This document shows, in pieces, positions 23,755-31,093 of a DNA stretch of 31,093 bases. The translations under genes and the position numbers were made by a program. The notes under the pieces are model-generated. The model did not search any database. It was not told the origin of the DNA and worked only from the letters and a program-made list of their open reading frames with translations. Every line of letters begins with the position of its first letter. The first letter of the stretch is position 1. Source of the DNA: Bacillota bacterium (lineage in GTDB: Bacteria > Bacillota > Bacilli > ZCTH02-B2); assembly GCA_017577895.1 (NCBI GenBank), contig PKQY01000022.1, positions 1 to 31,093 on the forward strand. Direction: 5' to 3'.

Positions 23755-25767
23755 TTAACTGGCTTGGCTGACCTTGTTGGGCAGCTGCCGCTTGGCATGA
23801 ACCCATTGCCACGCGAGGACGCCGGCCAAGATGGCGAGCCCCGCCAAGTCTTGCAGGAAATTGGGAGTCAAGAACAGCAAGGCACCGGCCAAGAGCAGGA
23901 TGCGAACCGGCCAGGGCAAGCGGGTCCACAGTTGTCCTTCAATGGCGGCCCCGAGCATCATGACGCCGCACACCGACGTAATGATGATGCGCACGGCATC
24001 ATGCCACGGGGTGTTCAACAGCAGCAAACTGTTGTCGTACACGAAAATGAACGGGACGATGAACCCGGCGGCCGCCAGTTTCATGGACGCAAAACCGGTG
24101 CGCATCGGATCGCCGCCCGATATGCCGGCGGCGGCATACGCGGCCAAGGCCACCGGCGGCGTCAAGTTGGCTAACAGGCCGAAATAGAAGACGAACAAGT
24201 GGGCGACCAACGGCGGCACGCCCAATTCCACCAACGCCGGTGCTGCCATGGTGACGGTAATGATATACGTCGGAATGCTGGGCAGCCCCATGCCGAGAAT
24301 GATGCAGGCCAGCATGGTGAACACCAGCGTGAGGAACAAGTTTCCGCCGCCCAAGGTGACGATGGCGCTGGCCAATTTCAGTCCCAAGCCGGTCAACGTG
24401 GCGACGCCGACGATGATGCCGACGGTGGCACAGGCGATGGCGACGCCGAGGGTCGTCCGCGCCCCTTCTTCCAACGCGTCCAAAATGTCTTTGAGGCTCA
24501 TCCGGGTGCTCGGGTGCAACATGCTGACGGCCACGGTGACGACAATGGTCAAGAGGGCCGAGAAAATAATGGTTTTGCCGCTGAAAAAGATCATGTAGAT
24601 GAGGAAAATGAGCGGCAACAACAAATGCCCCCGTTCTTTCAACACGTCCCGCAGCTTCGGCAATTCTTCCCGCCGGATGCCTTCCAGTCCTTCTTTCGAA
24701 GCCCGCAAGTGCACTTGCGTTAAAATGCCCAAGTAGTACAACAGGGCCGGAAGCAGCGCCGCCAAGGCGATGGTGGCGTATTTCATGCCGAGAATCTCCG
24801 CCATGATAAAGGCGGCGGCACCCATGACCGGGGGCAAAATTTGCCCGCCTACCGACGCCGACGCTTCGACGGCGCCCGCGAATTCTCTCCGGTAACCGAC
24901 CCGCTTCATCAACGGAATTGTAAATGAGCCCGTCGTGACGACGTTGGCCACGGCCGAGCCGTTAATCGTGCCGAGAAAACCGCTGGCGATGACGGCGACT
25001 TTCGCGGGACCGCCTTTCGTATGGCCGGCCAACGCCATCGCCAAGTCGTTAAATAATTTCCCCATGCCCGATTTGGACAAGAAGGCGCCGAAGAGGATGA
25101 ACAAGAAGATGTAGCTGGCCGACACGCTGATGGCGGTGCCGTAAATGCCTTCCGTCGTGACGTACAAATAGTCGACCAACTGTTCCCAGCTATAACCGCG
25201 GTGCATGAGAATGCTGGGCAAATTGCGGCCAAAGATGGCGTACGCGATGAAAAGAAGCGCCAAAATGGGCAATGCCCAACCGGTGACCCGCCGCGCTGCT
25301 TCGATGACCAACACGACCAACAGCGCGCCAAAGAACAAGTCTGCGGCGCTGGGCATGCCTTGGCGGAAAATGAGCCGTTCAAATTCGGCGATCATATAAA
25401 TCGAGGTGGCAATCCCCAGAAGCGCCAAGATGACGTCGTACCAAGGAAGACGCCGCCGGGACAGTTTGTTGGTTGCCGGATACAACAGAAAAATCAGGGC
25501 CAAGATGCCGGCGACGTGCAGGGAACGGTGAATCAACGTCGGCGGCGTGCCGAAAAAGGCCGTGTACAAGTGATAGAGGGAAAAGGCGATGGCCAGCACC
25601 CGAATGGCCCACCGGATGACGCCGCGGTCAAACGAGCGGTACCGATATTCGCTGTCATATTTTTCCAATAGTTGCTGTTCGTTGACCGTCGCTGCTGCAA
25701 TGGCGGCATCGTTGGACAGAGGGGCCACGTCGCGGGCTTGGGCCATGGATTGTTCCGGTTTCGACAT
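23755..25767 (-). CDS. TRAP transporter permease, fused DctQ-DctM (TAXI type)
   Basis: 670 residues, with roughly 16 to 18 hydrophobic segments. The N-terminal third is a small-subunit (DctQ-like) region. The rest is a DctM-type channel with FGAFLSKSGMGKLFNDLAMALAGHTKGG, NGSAVANVVTTGSFTIPLM, ASASVGGQILPPVMGAAAFIMAE and GMGLPSIPTYII. Fused permeases of this kind work with TAXI receptors and import small carboxylates or amino acids, usually with a sodium gradient. The ATG at 25767 has AAGGAG eight bases upstream. A GTG at 25776 is too close to that site. It lies 23 bases after the DUF1850 gene, last in the operon and next to a bidirectional terminator. Confidence 0.92.
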   Translation of the reverse strand: MSKPEQSMAQARDVAPLSNDAAIAAATVNEQQLLEKYDSEYRYRSFDRGVIRWAIRVLAIAFSLYHLYTAFFGTPPTLIHRSLHVAGILALIFLLYPATNKLSRRRLPWYDVILALLGIATSIYMIAEFERLIFRQGMPSAADLFFGALLVVLVIEAARRVTGWALPILALLFIAYAIFGRNLPSILMHRGYSWEQLVDYLYVTTEGIYGTAISVSASYIFLFILFGAFLSKSGMGKLFNDLAMALAGHTKGGPAKVAVIASGFLGTINGSAVANVVTTGSFTIPLMKRVGYRREFAGAVEASASVGGQILPPVMGAAAFIMAEILGMKYATIALAALLPALLYYLGILTQVHLRASKEGLEGIRREELPKLRDVLKERGHLLLPLIFLIYMIFFSGKTIIFSALLTIVVTVAVSMLHPSTRMSLKDILDALEEGARTTLGVAIACATVGIIVGVATLTGLGLKLASAIVTLGGGNLFLTLVFTMLACIILGMGLPSIPTYIITVTMAAPALVELGVPPLVAHLFVFYFGLLANLTPPVALAAYAAAGISGGDPMRTGFASMKLAAAGFIVPFIFVYDNSLLLLNTPWHDAVRIIITSVCGVMMLGAAIEGQLWTRLPWPVRILLLAGALLFLTPNFLQDLAGLAILAGVLAWQWVHAKRQLPNKVSQAS

Positions 25768-25790
25768 GGCGTTCACTCCTTACACGAGTC

Positions 25791-26303
25791 TCAATGGAAC
25801 ATGTCGTAAGACACCAGTTCGACCCGCCGGTGATGGGGGATGTCATTCGGTTGGACGACGACCTTTCCATTCCACCGGACGGTGTGTTGGACGAATTGGG
25901 AATGCACCCATTGGTATGCATGTATCCGTTGTTGAAGCCCCCGCAAGACGATATACCCGTCTTCATAGGTGACGGTGCCCTCGGTGTCGTAGGGCATGCC
26001 GGCGCCGAAGGAGCGGAAACGGGTCTCGGTCAAGACCAGTTGACCGTCGGGGGCGACGGTGAGCGTGTCCATCCACGTGCTTTTTTCGATGGAGTGGGTC
26101 CAGGAAATTTGGATGTCATCTCCCGGATGAACGGTTTCGATCCAATAAATTTGCTCGGGCTGTCCTTGCTCGCGAAGGACGAGGAGGACGTCATTCGAGC
26201 GGTGTAGGTTTTGGCAGCCGACGATGCCGACCGACCCGGCAAAGAGAAGAAGGAGGAGTGGAAGAAACCGCTTCCACTCCCGTGCGCGTTGACACCGTCC
26301 CAC
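25791..26303 (-). CDS. DUF1850 lipoprotein of TRAP-TAXI operon
   Basis: 170 residues. The signal peptide ends in a lipobox with Cys30 (SVGIVGC), so it is probably anchored outside the membrane. The DUF1850 core has HPGDDIQISWTHSIEKSTWMDTL, then ETRFRSFGAGMPYD, and a C-terminal VELVSY. The family is often encoded next to TAXI receptors and fused TRAP permeases, but its role is unknown. The GTG at 26303 has GGGAGG eight bases upstream. It sits between the receptor and permease genes, suggesting an accessory part of the transporter. It may help receptor docking, but this is conjecture. Confidence 0.8.
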   Translation of the reverse strand: MGRCQRAREWKRFLPLLLLLFAGSVGIVGCQNLHRSNDVLLVLREQGQPEQIYWIETVHPGDDIQISWTHSIEKSTWMDTLTVAPDGQLVLTETRFRSFGAGMPYDTEGTVTYEDGYIVLRGLQQRIHAYQWVHSQFVQHTVRWNGKVVVQPNDIPHHRRVELVSYDMFH

Positions 26304-26364
26304 GGTGATGGCCTCCCAGAATCATATCCGCAGTCCATTTCCAGTCGTGGATGGAGTGTTGTCT

Positions 26365-27381
26365 TTATTGGATGGCGCCCACTTCTTTGAAATATTTTTC
26401 GGCTCCCGGATGAAGCGGCACGAGCAGACCTTCCGTCACCGTTTCCAGCTTGATGTCCAAGGCCGCGTTATGGGCGCTGTACAGCGCTTCCAAATTGTCG
26501 AAAATGGCTTTCGTCAAGTTGTACACCACGTCCTCCGACAGCCGGTGATTGACCAGCAACACGTTGGCCACTTTCACGGTCTGCGTGTCTTCCGCCGTGT
26601 CGTACATGTCGGCCGGAATCGTCAAGGGCATGAAGAACGGATATTTTTCTTGCAAATAATTCAAGGCCGACTCGCTGATGGGAATGAGGCGGACTTTGTG
26701 GGTGACGGCCAAGTCCATGATGGCCGAGTTGGGCAGCCCGCTGCTGATGACAGCGGCATCGATCATGCCGTTTTTGATCTGGTCGATGGATTCGCCGAAA
26801 GACAAATAGTCGACTTTCACGTCATCGTACGTCATGCCGTGGGCTTCAAAGATCATCCGGGCGTTGATTTCGGTTCCCGAGTTGCGGTCGCCGACACTGA
26901 CCCGTTTGCCTTTCAAGTCTTCAAAGGTTTTGATGCCGGTATCTTCCGTCGTGACCAGTTGGATGACGTTCGGATAAATGGCTGCCATGGCCCGCAAGTC
27001 GGTCATCGGTGCTTGGCCTTCAAAGGGACCCGTTCCTTCGTAGGCTTGCGTGGCCGAATCGGAAATGGAAAAGGCAATTTCTGCTTGGTTGTTCATCAAC
27101 AGGTTAATGTTTTCCACCGATGCGCCGGTGGCCTGCACCGAGGTTTTGTAGCCCAGTTGTTCTTCGATGAGTTTGGCCAACGTACCGCCCAGTTGGTAAT
27201 ACACCCCGGCCGTACCGCCGGTGGCGATGGTGATGAACTGAGGTTCTTGTTGAGAAGATCCTTCGGACTGTTCACCGCTTTGTTGGGCCGGCTGCCCTTG
27301 TCCGCAAGCGGTCAGCGCCAAGAGCGCCAACAGCAGCGCCAACGGCAGCCACTTTTTCGTTTTGCGTTGTGTCGTTGCCAT
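26365..27381 (-). CDS. TAXI family TRAP transporter solute-binding lipoprotein
   Basis: 338 residues from the ATG at 27381, which has AAGGAGGG upstream. A lipoprotein signal ends LLALTAC (Cys26), then a low-complexity Q/E/S linker to about residue 45. The TAXI fold follows: FITIATGGTAGVYYQLGGTLAKLI, NLLMNNQAEIAFSISDSA, LVTTEDTGIKTFEDLKGKRVSVGDRNSGTE and DAAVISSGLPNSAIMDLA. TAXI receptors bind glutamate, other amino acids or small carboxylates and deliver them to the fused permease. It is the first gene after the sigma-54 promoter at 27441-27459, and a 61-base gap separates it from DUF1850. Confidence 0.93.
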   Translation of the reverse strand: MATTQRKTKKWLPLALLLALLALTACGQGQPAQQSGEQSEGSSQQEPQFITIATGGTAGVYYQLGGTLAKLIEEQLGYKTSVQATGASVENINLLMNNQAEIAFSISDSATQAYEGTGPFEGQAPMTDLRAMAAIYPNVIQLVTTEDTGIKTFEDLKGKRVSVGDRNSGTEINARMIFEAHGMTYDDVKVDYLSFGESIDQIKNGMIDAAVISSGLPNSAIMDLAVTHKVRLIPISESALNYLQEKYPFFMPLTIPADMYDTAEDTQTVKVANVLLVNHRLSEDVVYNLTKAIFDNLEALYSAHNAALDIKLETVTEGLLVPLHPGAEKYFKEVGAIQ

Positions 27382-27440
27382 GCAAACCCTCCTTGTTCGT
27401 CGTGTGTAGGGCATCCGTGGCGGATGCCGTGCCCGTAACA

Positions 27441-27459
27441 ATGCAAATTTGATGCCAAA
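27441..27459 (-). promoter_or_regulatory. Sigma-54 (-24/-12) promoter of the TRAP-TAXI operon
   Basis: The minus strand reads TTTGGCATCAAATTTGCAT. It contains the invariant GG (-24) and GC (-12) separated by exactly ten bases, in a TGGCA-N6-TTGCA setting close to the sigma-54 consensus. The start would be near 27431, about 50 bases before the receptor gene. The gene directly upstream encodes an NtrC-type regulator that requires such a promoter. Confidence 0.82.
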
Positions 27460-27566
27460 GTGAAGGGAAAACGGCGGAAAAAGATAGAAGGGGACCGTGG
27501 CGGGGGTGATGGCAATGGCGGGATGAAAACGTTTGCTTTTTGAGGAGACCGGCAAGTCGGCAAACT

Positions 27567-27581
27567 TTTCCGGATCGGAAA
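27567..27581. promoter_or_regulatory. Candidate enhancer site for the NtrC-type regulator
   Basis: TTTCCGGATCGGAAA is a perfect 6-3-6 dyad centred about 143 bases upstream of the predicted sigma-54 start, in the usual distance range for enhancer binding. It also lies right after the regulator gene, so a contribution to termination there cannot be excluded. No strong T-run follows it. Confidence 0.4.
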
Positions 27582-27592
27582 TTTTTGCAGGT

Positions 27593-28951
27593 TCATTCCT
27601 GTTCATATTCTTTCAACTTATTGCGCAACCCCCGTTCGCTGATGCCCAGCATGTCGGCGGTGCGTTGCCGGTGGCCGCGGTTGGCTTTCAGCGTCGCCAA
27701 AATCAACTGCTTTTCGACTTCTTTCAAGGTCATGCCGACCAGCGGCGAGAAGTCCGTCGGCGAAAGGGCCGTCAGTGGCGGCTGGAGTTGCAACACTTTG
27801 ACCGGCAAATCGTGCAGGTCGATGTGTTCGCCGTCGCACATGACCATGGCTGATTCGAGGATGTGGGACAATTCCCGGACGTTGCCGGGATACGGATAGT
27901 CGACCAGCCGCTGGTACGCTTCGGGGGTCAGGCCTTTGATGGATTTGCCCAACGATTGGTTGTACCGGCGGATGAAATATTCAAACAGCAAGTCCAGATC
28001 TTGTTTCCGTTCCCTCAACGGCGGCAAGGCGATCTCGATGACGCTCAGGCGAAAGTACAAGTCTTCGCGAAAGCGGCCCCTTTCCACTTCGTGTTTGAGG
28101 TCTTTGTTGGTGGCCGCGATGATGCGCACGTCCAATCGGATGTTTTGCTCGGAACCGAGGGGCGTGATTTCCCGCTGCTGGATGGCCCGCAACAATTTGG
28201 CCTGCAACGGCAGCGGCAGTTCGCCGATTTCATCGAGAAAAATGGTGCCGTGCTGGGCCCGTTCAAACGACCCGCGCCGCCGTTGAACCGCGCCGGTAAA
28301 GGCGCCCTTTTCGTAGCCGAACAATTCGCTTTCCAACAAGTTTTCCGGAATGGCCGCGCAGTTGACCACTTCAAAGGGTTGTCCGGCTCGCCGGCCGGCA
28401 AAGTGGATGGCCCGGGCCACCAGTTCTTTTCCCGTCCCGCTTTCGCCGGTGATGAGGACGGTGGAGGGAATGTCTTTCACTTTTTCGATCATCTGATAGA
28501 CCTGTTGCATGAGGGGACTTTTGCCGACGAGGCCGAAGGCGCCGTATTTTTCGTCCAAGGATTCGGGCGGCGCGTCGATGTTGCGGTTCAACTCGGCAAC
28601 TTGGGCGGCCTGTTGGAGCAAGGCGCGCAATTCGTCGATCTGCAACGGTTTGGTCAAATACGAATACGCTCCCTTTTTGACGGCTTCCACGGCCGAAGCG
28701 ATGGTGCCGTAGGCCGTCATCATGATGACGACCAAGTGGGGCTGAATCGTTTTCAACATCTGCAATACTTCGATGCCGTCGGCGGCACCGAGTTTCAAGT
28801 CCAACAGGCACAAGTCGAACGTCGTCTCCTTGGCGTAACGGATGCCTTCGGCCGGATTCGTGGCCGTCACCACATGGTACGTATCTTCCAGCGCGAACCG
28901 TAGAGACGTGCAGATGGCCATTTCATCGTCGATGATCAAGAGCTTCTTCAT
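27593..28951 (-). CDS. NtrC-family sigma-54-dependent response regulator
   Basis: 452 residues with three domains. The receiver at 1-115 has acidic Asp8 and Asp9, the phosphorylation site Asp51, Thr79 and Lys101. The AAA+ domain at about 135-370 has Walker A GESGTGKE (169-176), the sigma-54-contact loop GAFTGA (216-221) and Walker B GTIFLDE (235-241). The C-terminal Fis-type helix-turn-helix is KANRGHRQRTADMLGISERGLRNKL. It therefore activates sigma-54 promoters after phosphorylation. The ATG at 28951 has AAAGGAG nine bases upstream and overlaps the kinase gene by 29 bases. The target is probably the promoter just downstream. Confidence 0.95.
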   Translation of the reverse strand: MKKLLIIDDEMAICTSLRFALEDTYHVVTATNPAEGIRYAKETTFDLCLLDLKLGAADGIEVLQMLKTIQPHLVVIMMTAYGTIASAVEAVKKGAYSYLTKPLQIDELRALLQQAAQVAELNRNIDAPPESLDEKYGAFGLVGKSPLMQQVYQMIEKVKDIPSTVLITGESGTGKELVARAIHFAGRRAGQPFEVVNCAAIPENLLESELFGYEKGAFTGAVQRRRGSFERAQHGTIFLDEIGELPLPLQAKLLRAIQQREITPLGSEQNIRLDVRIIAATNKDLKHEVERGRFREDLYFRLSVIEIALPPLRERKQDLDLLFEYFIRRYNQSLGKSIKGLTPEAYQRLVDYPYPGNVRELSHILESAMVMCDGEHIDLHDLPVKVLQLQPPLTALSPTDFSPLVGMTLKEVEKQLILATLKANRGHRQRTADMLGISERGLRNKLKEYEQE

Positions 28952-31049
28952 CAGGCCGTGCTCCTTTCGGGAGAATAATGGTGACGCGGGTGCCCTTATC
29001 CGGCATACTTTCCAAGAGCAGTTCGCCGTTGTTTTCTTGGATGAGCTGTCGGGACAAGGCCAGTCCGAGGCCCGTGCCATGGGGCTTGGTGGTGAAAAAC
29101 GGCTCGAAGGCCCTTTGTCGGCTCAGTTCGTCCATGCCGATGCCCTCGTCTTCGACCGCCAGGCGGATCGCCGCATCTTCTTCAGCGGCCCGGATCGTCA
29201 AGGTCAACGGCTGCTCCGCCGGTTCTTGGCGGCGCCGCTGTTCCAGCGCGTCGACGGCGTTGAGCAGCACGTTGATCAACACTTGTTTGACGGCGCTGGC
29301 ATCGGCCATCACCCAAAGGTCCGGCGGAATGTCCCGGACGAGACGGATGCCTTTGTCCTGGAGGCTGTTTTCAAACAAAAACAGGCACGATTGCACCAGC
29401 GGTTCGACTTCCAGCGCCATCCGCGCCATTTGCCGCGGCTTGGCGTAGTCGATCAAGTTTTCGATCAATTGATTGAGCCGGTCGATTTCCCGGGGGACGT
29501 GATAGGCCATGGCCTGTTGAAAGGCCGGCACGTGGCCTTTTTGCGGCAACAGTTCGGCAAACGTCTTGATGGCCGTCAACGGATTGCGAATTTCGTGGGC
29601 CAGGCCGGCCACCAGTTGATTGAGGGTGCGGTTTTTCTCTTGTTCGAAGAGGGAAGCCCGCATTTTTAATTCTTCGGTAATGTCTTCAAAGGAAAGAATG
29701 AGGCCGTCGATCCGTTGTTCAACATCGTAAAGCGGATAAATGTAGTACCGGAGATGGACGGTTTTGGCCGGCGCTGTCGATGCCGACGGCATGTCGACGG
29801 CAATTTCCCGCCCGAGAAACCGTCGGCCTTCGTCGATGACCGCCGCAAAGGTGTCGTCCAACAGTCGGGCAAACAGCGGAAACGCCGAGTAATGTTGCGC
29901 CAATGGCCGGTCCGTTCGGCCGAGAAAGGCCATGGCCACGTGGTTGATGGACGTGATGCGGCCGTCCCGGTCGCACGTGACGATCCCCCGGGGGCTGCTG
30001 TCGAGGATTTGCTCTTTAAATCGTTGGCTGTTTTTCGTTTCCCGGATTTGCTCTTGCAAGGACGCGTTGACCTGCTGCAACTGGCGAGTCTTTTTATTCA
30101 CTTCTTGTTGGAGCAGACGGTTCCAGTACAGCCCGCCGATGATGAGGACGGCGGCCAACACCGACAGCCCGCTCAACAGCCAAAGTAGATGGCGAATTTG
30201 GCGGACCAGCTGGGCTTGTCCGTCGTTGAACCAACGTTGATACAAACGGTCGTACGTACTGTCCCTTTGCACCTGGCGCAGCGCGTCGTTCAACTGGTTC
30301 AACAGCCGCTGTTTTTCCTTCCGCACCGCGATGGACATTTCCAGCGGCAAGAAGTGACTTTCCACAAATCGGTACTGCTTCGCCAGTCCTTGCTGTTCCA
30401 ACCAGTATCGGGCCACGGCGGCGTTGCCGAAAAAGGCGTCGGCCCGCTGCCGCACCAACAGCTGCAAGGCGTCGTGTGCATGCGTAGTCCAGTGGAAACG
30501 GACCCGGCGAATGTTTTTCAACAGTTCGAATTCCGGCGTTTCGCCCTGCAGCGCCACCACTTTTTCCGACAAATCCAGCAAATTGTGAATAGTCTCGTCT
30601 GACACCGGGACGACGATGGCCGCCGAGGAGACGAAATACGGTTCGGTAAAGGCCAGCCGGTCATTCAGTTCCGCCATGTAGTTCATGCTCACGATGAGAT
30701 CGATGTCATCCTGTTGCAAGGCGTCGACGCTTTGCCACCGGCTCATCGGCCGCCAGTCGAGCACATACCCGGCCCGCTCGGCCATGGCCGACAGCAGGTC
30801 CACCGCAAACCCTTGCAGCTGGCCGTTTTGGACAAAATGAAAGGGGGCGAAATCCGGGTCGTACGCCACCCGCAGCCGTGGGGGTTCCGGGGCTTCGGAG
30901 GCCGGCGGCCCGGTTTCGGCGGCCGCGGCCGGGAGCGGAGTGGACAGCGCCACCACGAGCAACCCCCAACAAAGGTGGAGGAGGCAAAGGAGACGGATAT
31001 GGCGGCGGATGATATGTCGGCTGATGCATGCGGTGCGTTTTGCTGCCAC
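28923..31049 (-). CDS. Sensor histidine kinase with periplasmic-type solute-binding domain
   Basis: 708 residues from the GTG at 31049. A signal segment (LLCLLHLCWGLLVVALST) leads into an extracellular SBP_bac_3 domain (LRVAYDPDFAPFHFVQNGQLQGFAVDLL, about 59-280), the fold of polar amino acid receptors. Then come one transmembrane helix at about 288-310, a coiled linker, a PAS domain at about 345-460, HisKA with His485 in AGLAHEIRNPL, and the HATPase with N-box INVLLNAVDAL, DEGIGM and GTGLGLALS. It should autophosphorylate in response to an external solute and pass phosphate to the overlapping regulator. AAGGGGG lies before the chosen GTG. An ATG at 31070 and a GTG at 31088 are alternatives, and the frame is open to the window edge. 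Confidence 0.93.
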   Translation of the reverse strand: MAAKRTACISRHIIRRHIRLLCLLHLCWGLLVVALSTPLPAAAAETGPPASEAPEPPRLRVAYDPDFAPFHFVQNGQLQGFAVDLLSAMAERAGYVLDWRPMSRWQSVDALQQDDIDLIVSMNYMAELNDRLAFTEPYFVSSAAIVVPVSDETIHNLLDLSEKVVALQGETPEFELLKNIRRVRFHWTTHAHDALQLLVRQRADAFFGNAAVARYWLEQQGLAKQYRFVESHFLPLEMSIAVRKEKQRLLNQLNDALRQVQRDSTYDRLYQRWFNDGQAQLVRQIRHLLWLLSGLSVLAAVLIIGGLYWNRLLQQEVNKKTRQLQQVNASLQEQIRETKNSQRFKEQILDSSPRGIVTCDRDGRITSINHVAMAFLGRTDRPLAQHYSAFPLFARLLDDTFAAVIDEGRRFLGREIAVDMPSASTAPAKTVHLRYYIYPLYDVEQRIDGLILSFEDITEELKMRASLFEQEKNRTLNQLVAGLAHEIRNPLTAIKTFAELLPQKGHVPAFQQAMAYHVPREIDRLNQLIENLIDYAKPRQMARMALEVEPLVQSCLFLFENSLQDKGIRLVRDIPPDLWVMADASAVKQVLINVLLNAVDALEQRRRQEPAEQPLTLTIRAAEEDAAIRLAVEDEGIGMDELSRQRAFEPFFTTKPHGTGLGLALSRQLIQENNGELLLESMPDKGTRVTIILPKGARPDEEALDHRR

Positions 31050-31093
31050 AGGTGATCGCCCCCTTGCCATGGATGCGTTTTCATGCACGATTA

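Noticed and set aside
1..31093. CRISPR arrays, insertion sequences, prophage genes and tRNA genes
   Set aside because: No regularly spaced repeats, transposase or integrase motifs, or tRNA-like cloverleaf sequences were recognised by eye.

Overview
The window is the replication-origin region of a spore-forming Firmicute of the Bacillales type, with fairly high GC. The evidence is the gene order rRNA operon-gyrA-gyrB-remB-recF-dnaN-dnaA-oriC-rpmH-rnpA-yidD-yidC-jag-mnmE-mnmG-rsmG-noc-soj-spo0J, the presence of Noc, RemB and the spore protein YyaC, and three parS sites. Genus cannot be fixed from what is visible. GTG and TTG starts are frequent.

Left arm (1-8933, all minus strand). The 5' end of a 16S rRNA gene lies at 1-77, behind two tandem sigma-A promoters. 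It follows gyrA, gyrB, remB, recF, dnaN and dnaA in the B. subtilis order, but the small S4-domain gene yaaA usually found between dnaN and recF is absent. DnaA boxes flank dnaA on both sides (about 8960-9272 and 7450-7546), giving a bipartite oriC.

Right arm core (9429-23605, almost all plus strand). rpmH and rnpA are followed by the membrane-insertion genes yidD and yidC, a truncated jag that lacks its R3H domain, the tRNA modification genes mnmE and mnmG, and rsmG. Next come a 21-bp tandem repeat, two parS sites in a 33-bp direct repeat, noc, soj and spo0J (with a third parS inside it). A class V aminotransferase, a DUF4446 protein, yyaC (minus strand), a YkvI-like transporter, a DUF951 protein and ychF complete this part. 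Genes on both sides of oriC mostly point away from it, as expected for leading-strand housekeeping genes.

Accessory module (23755-31049, minus strand, so opposed to replication on this arm). A histidine kinase with a periplasmic-type solute-binding sensor domain overlaps an NtrC-type sigma-54 response regulator. Then comes a well-formed -24/-12 sigma-54 promoter at 27441-27459, and behind it a TRAP-TAXI transport operon: TAXI receptor lipoprotein, DUF1850 lipoprotein and fused QM permease. The simplest reading is a self-contained sense-and-import system. The kinase detects an extracellular solute, the regulator activates the sigma-54 promoter, and the TRAP transporter imports the same or a related solute, probably a small carboxylate or amino acid. 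This is the most interesting part of the window.
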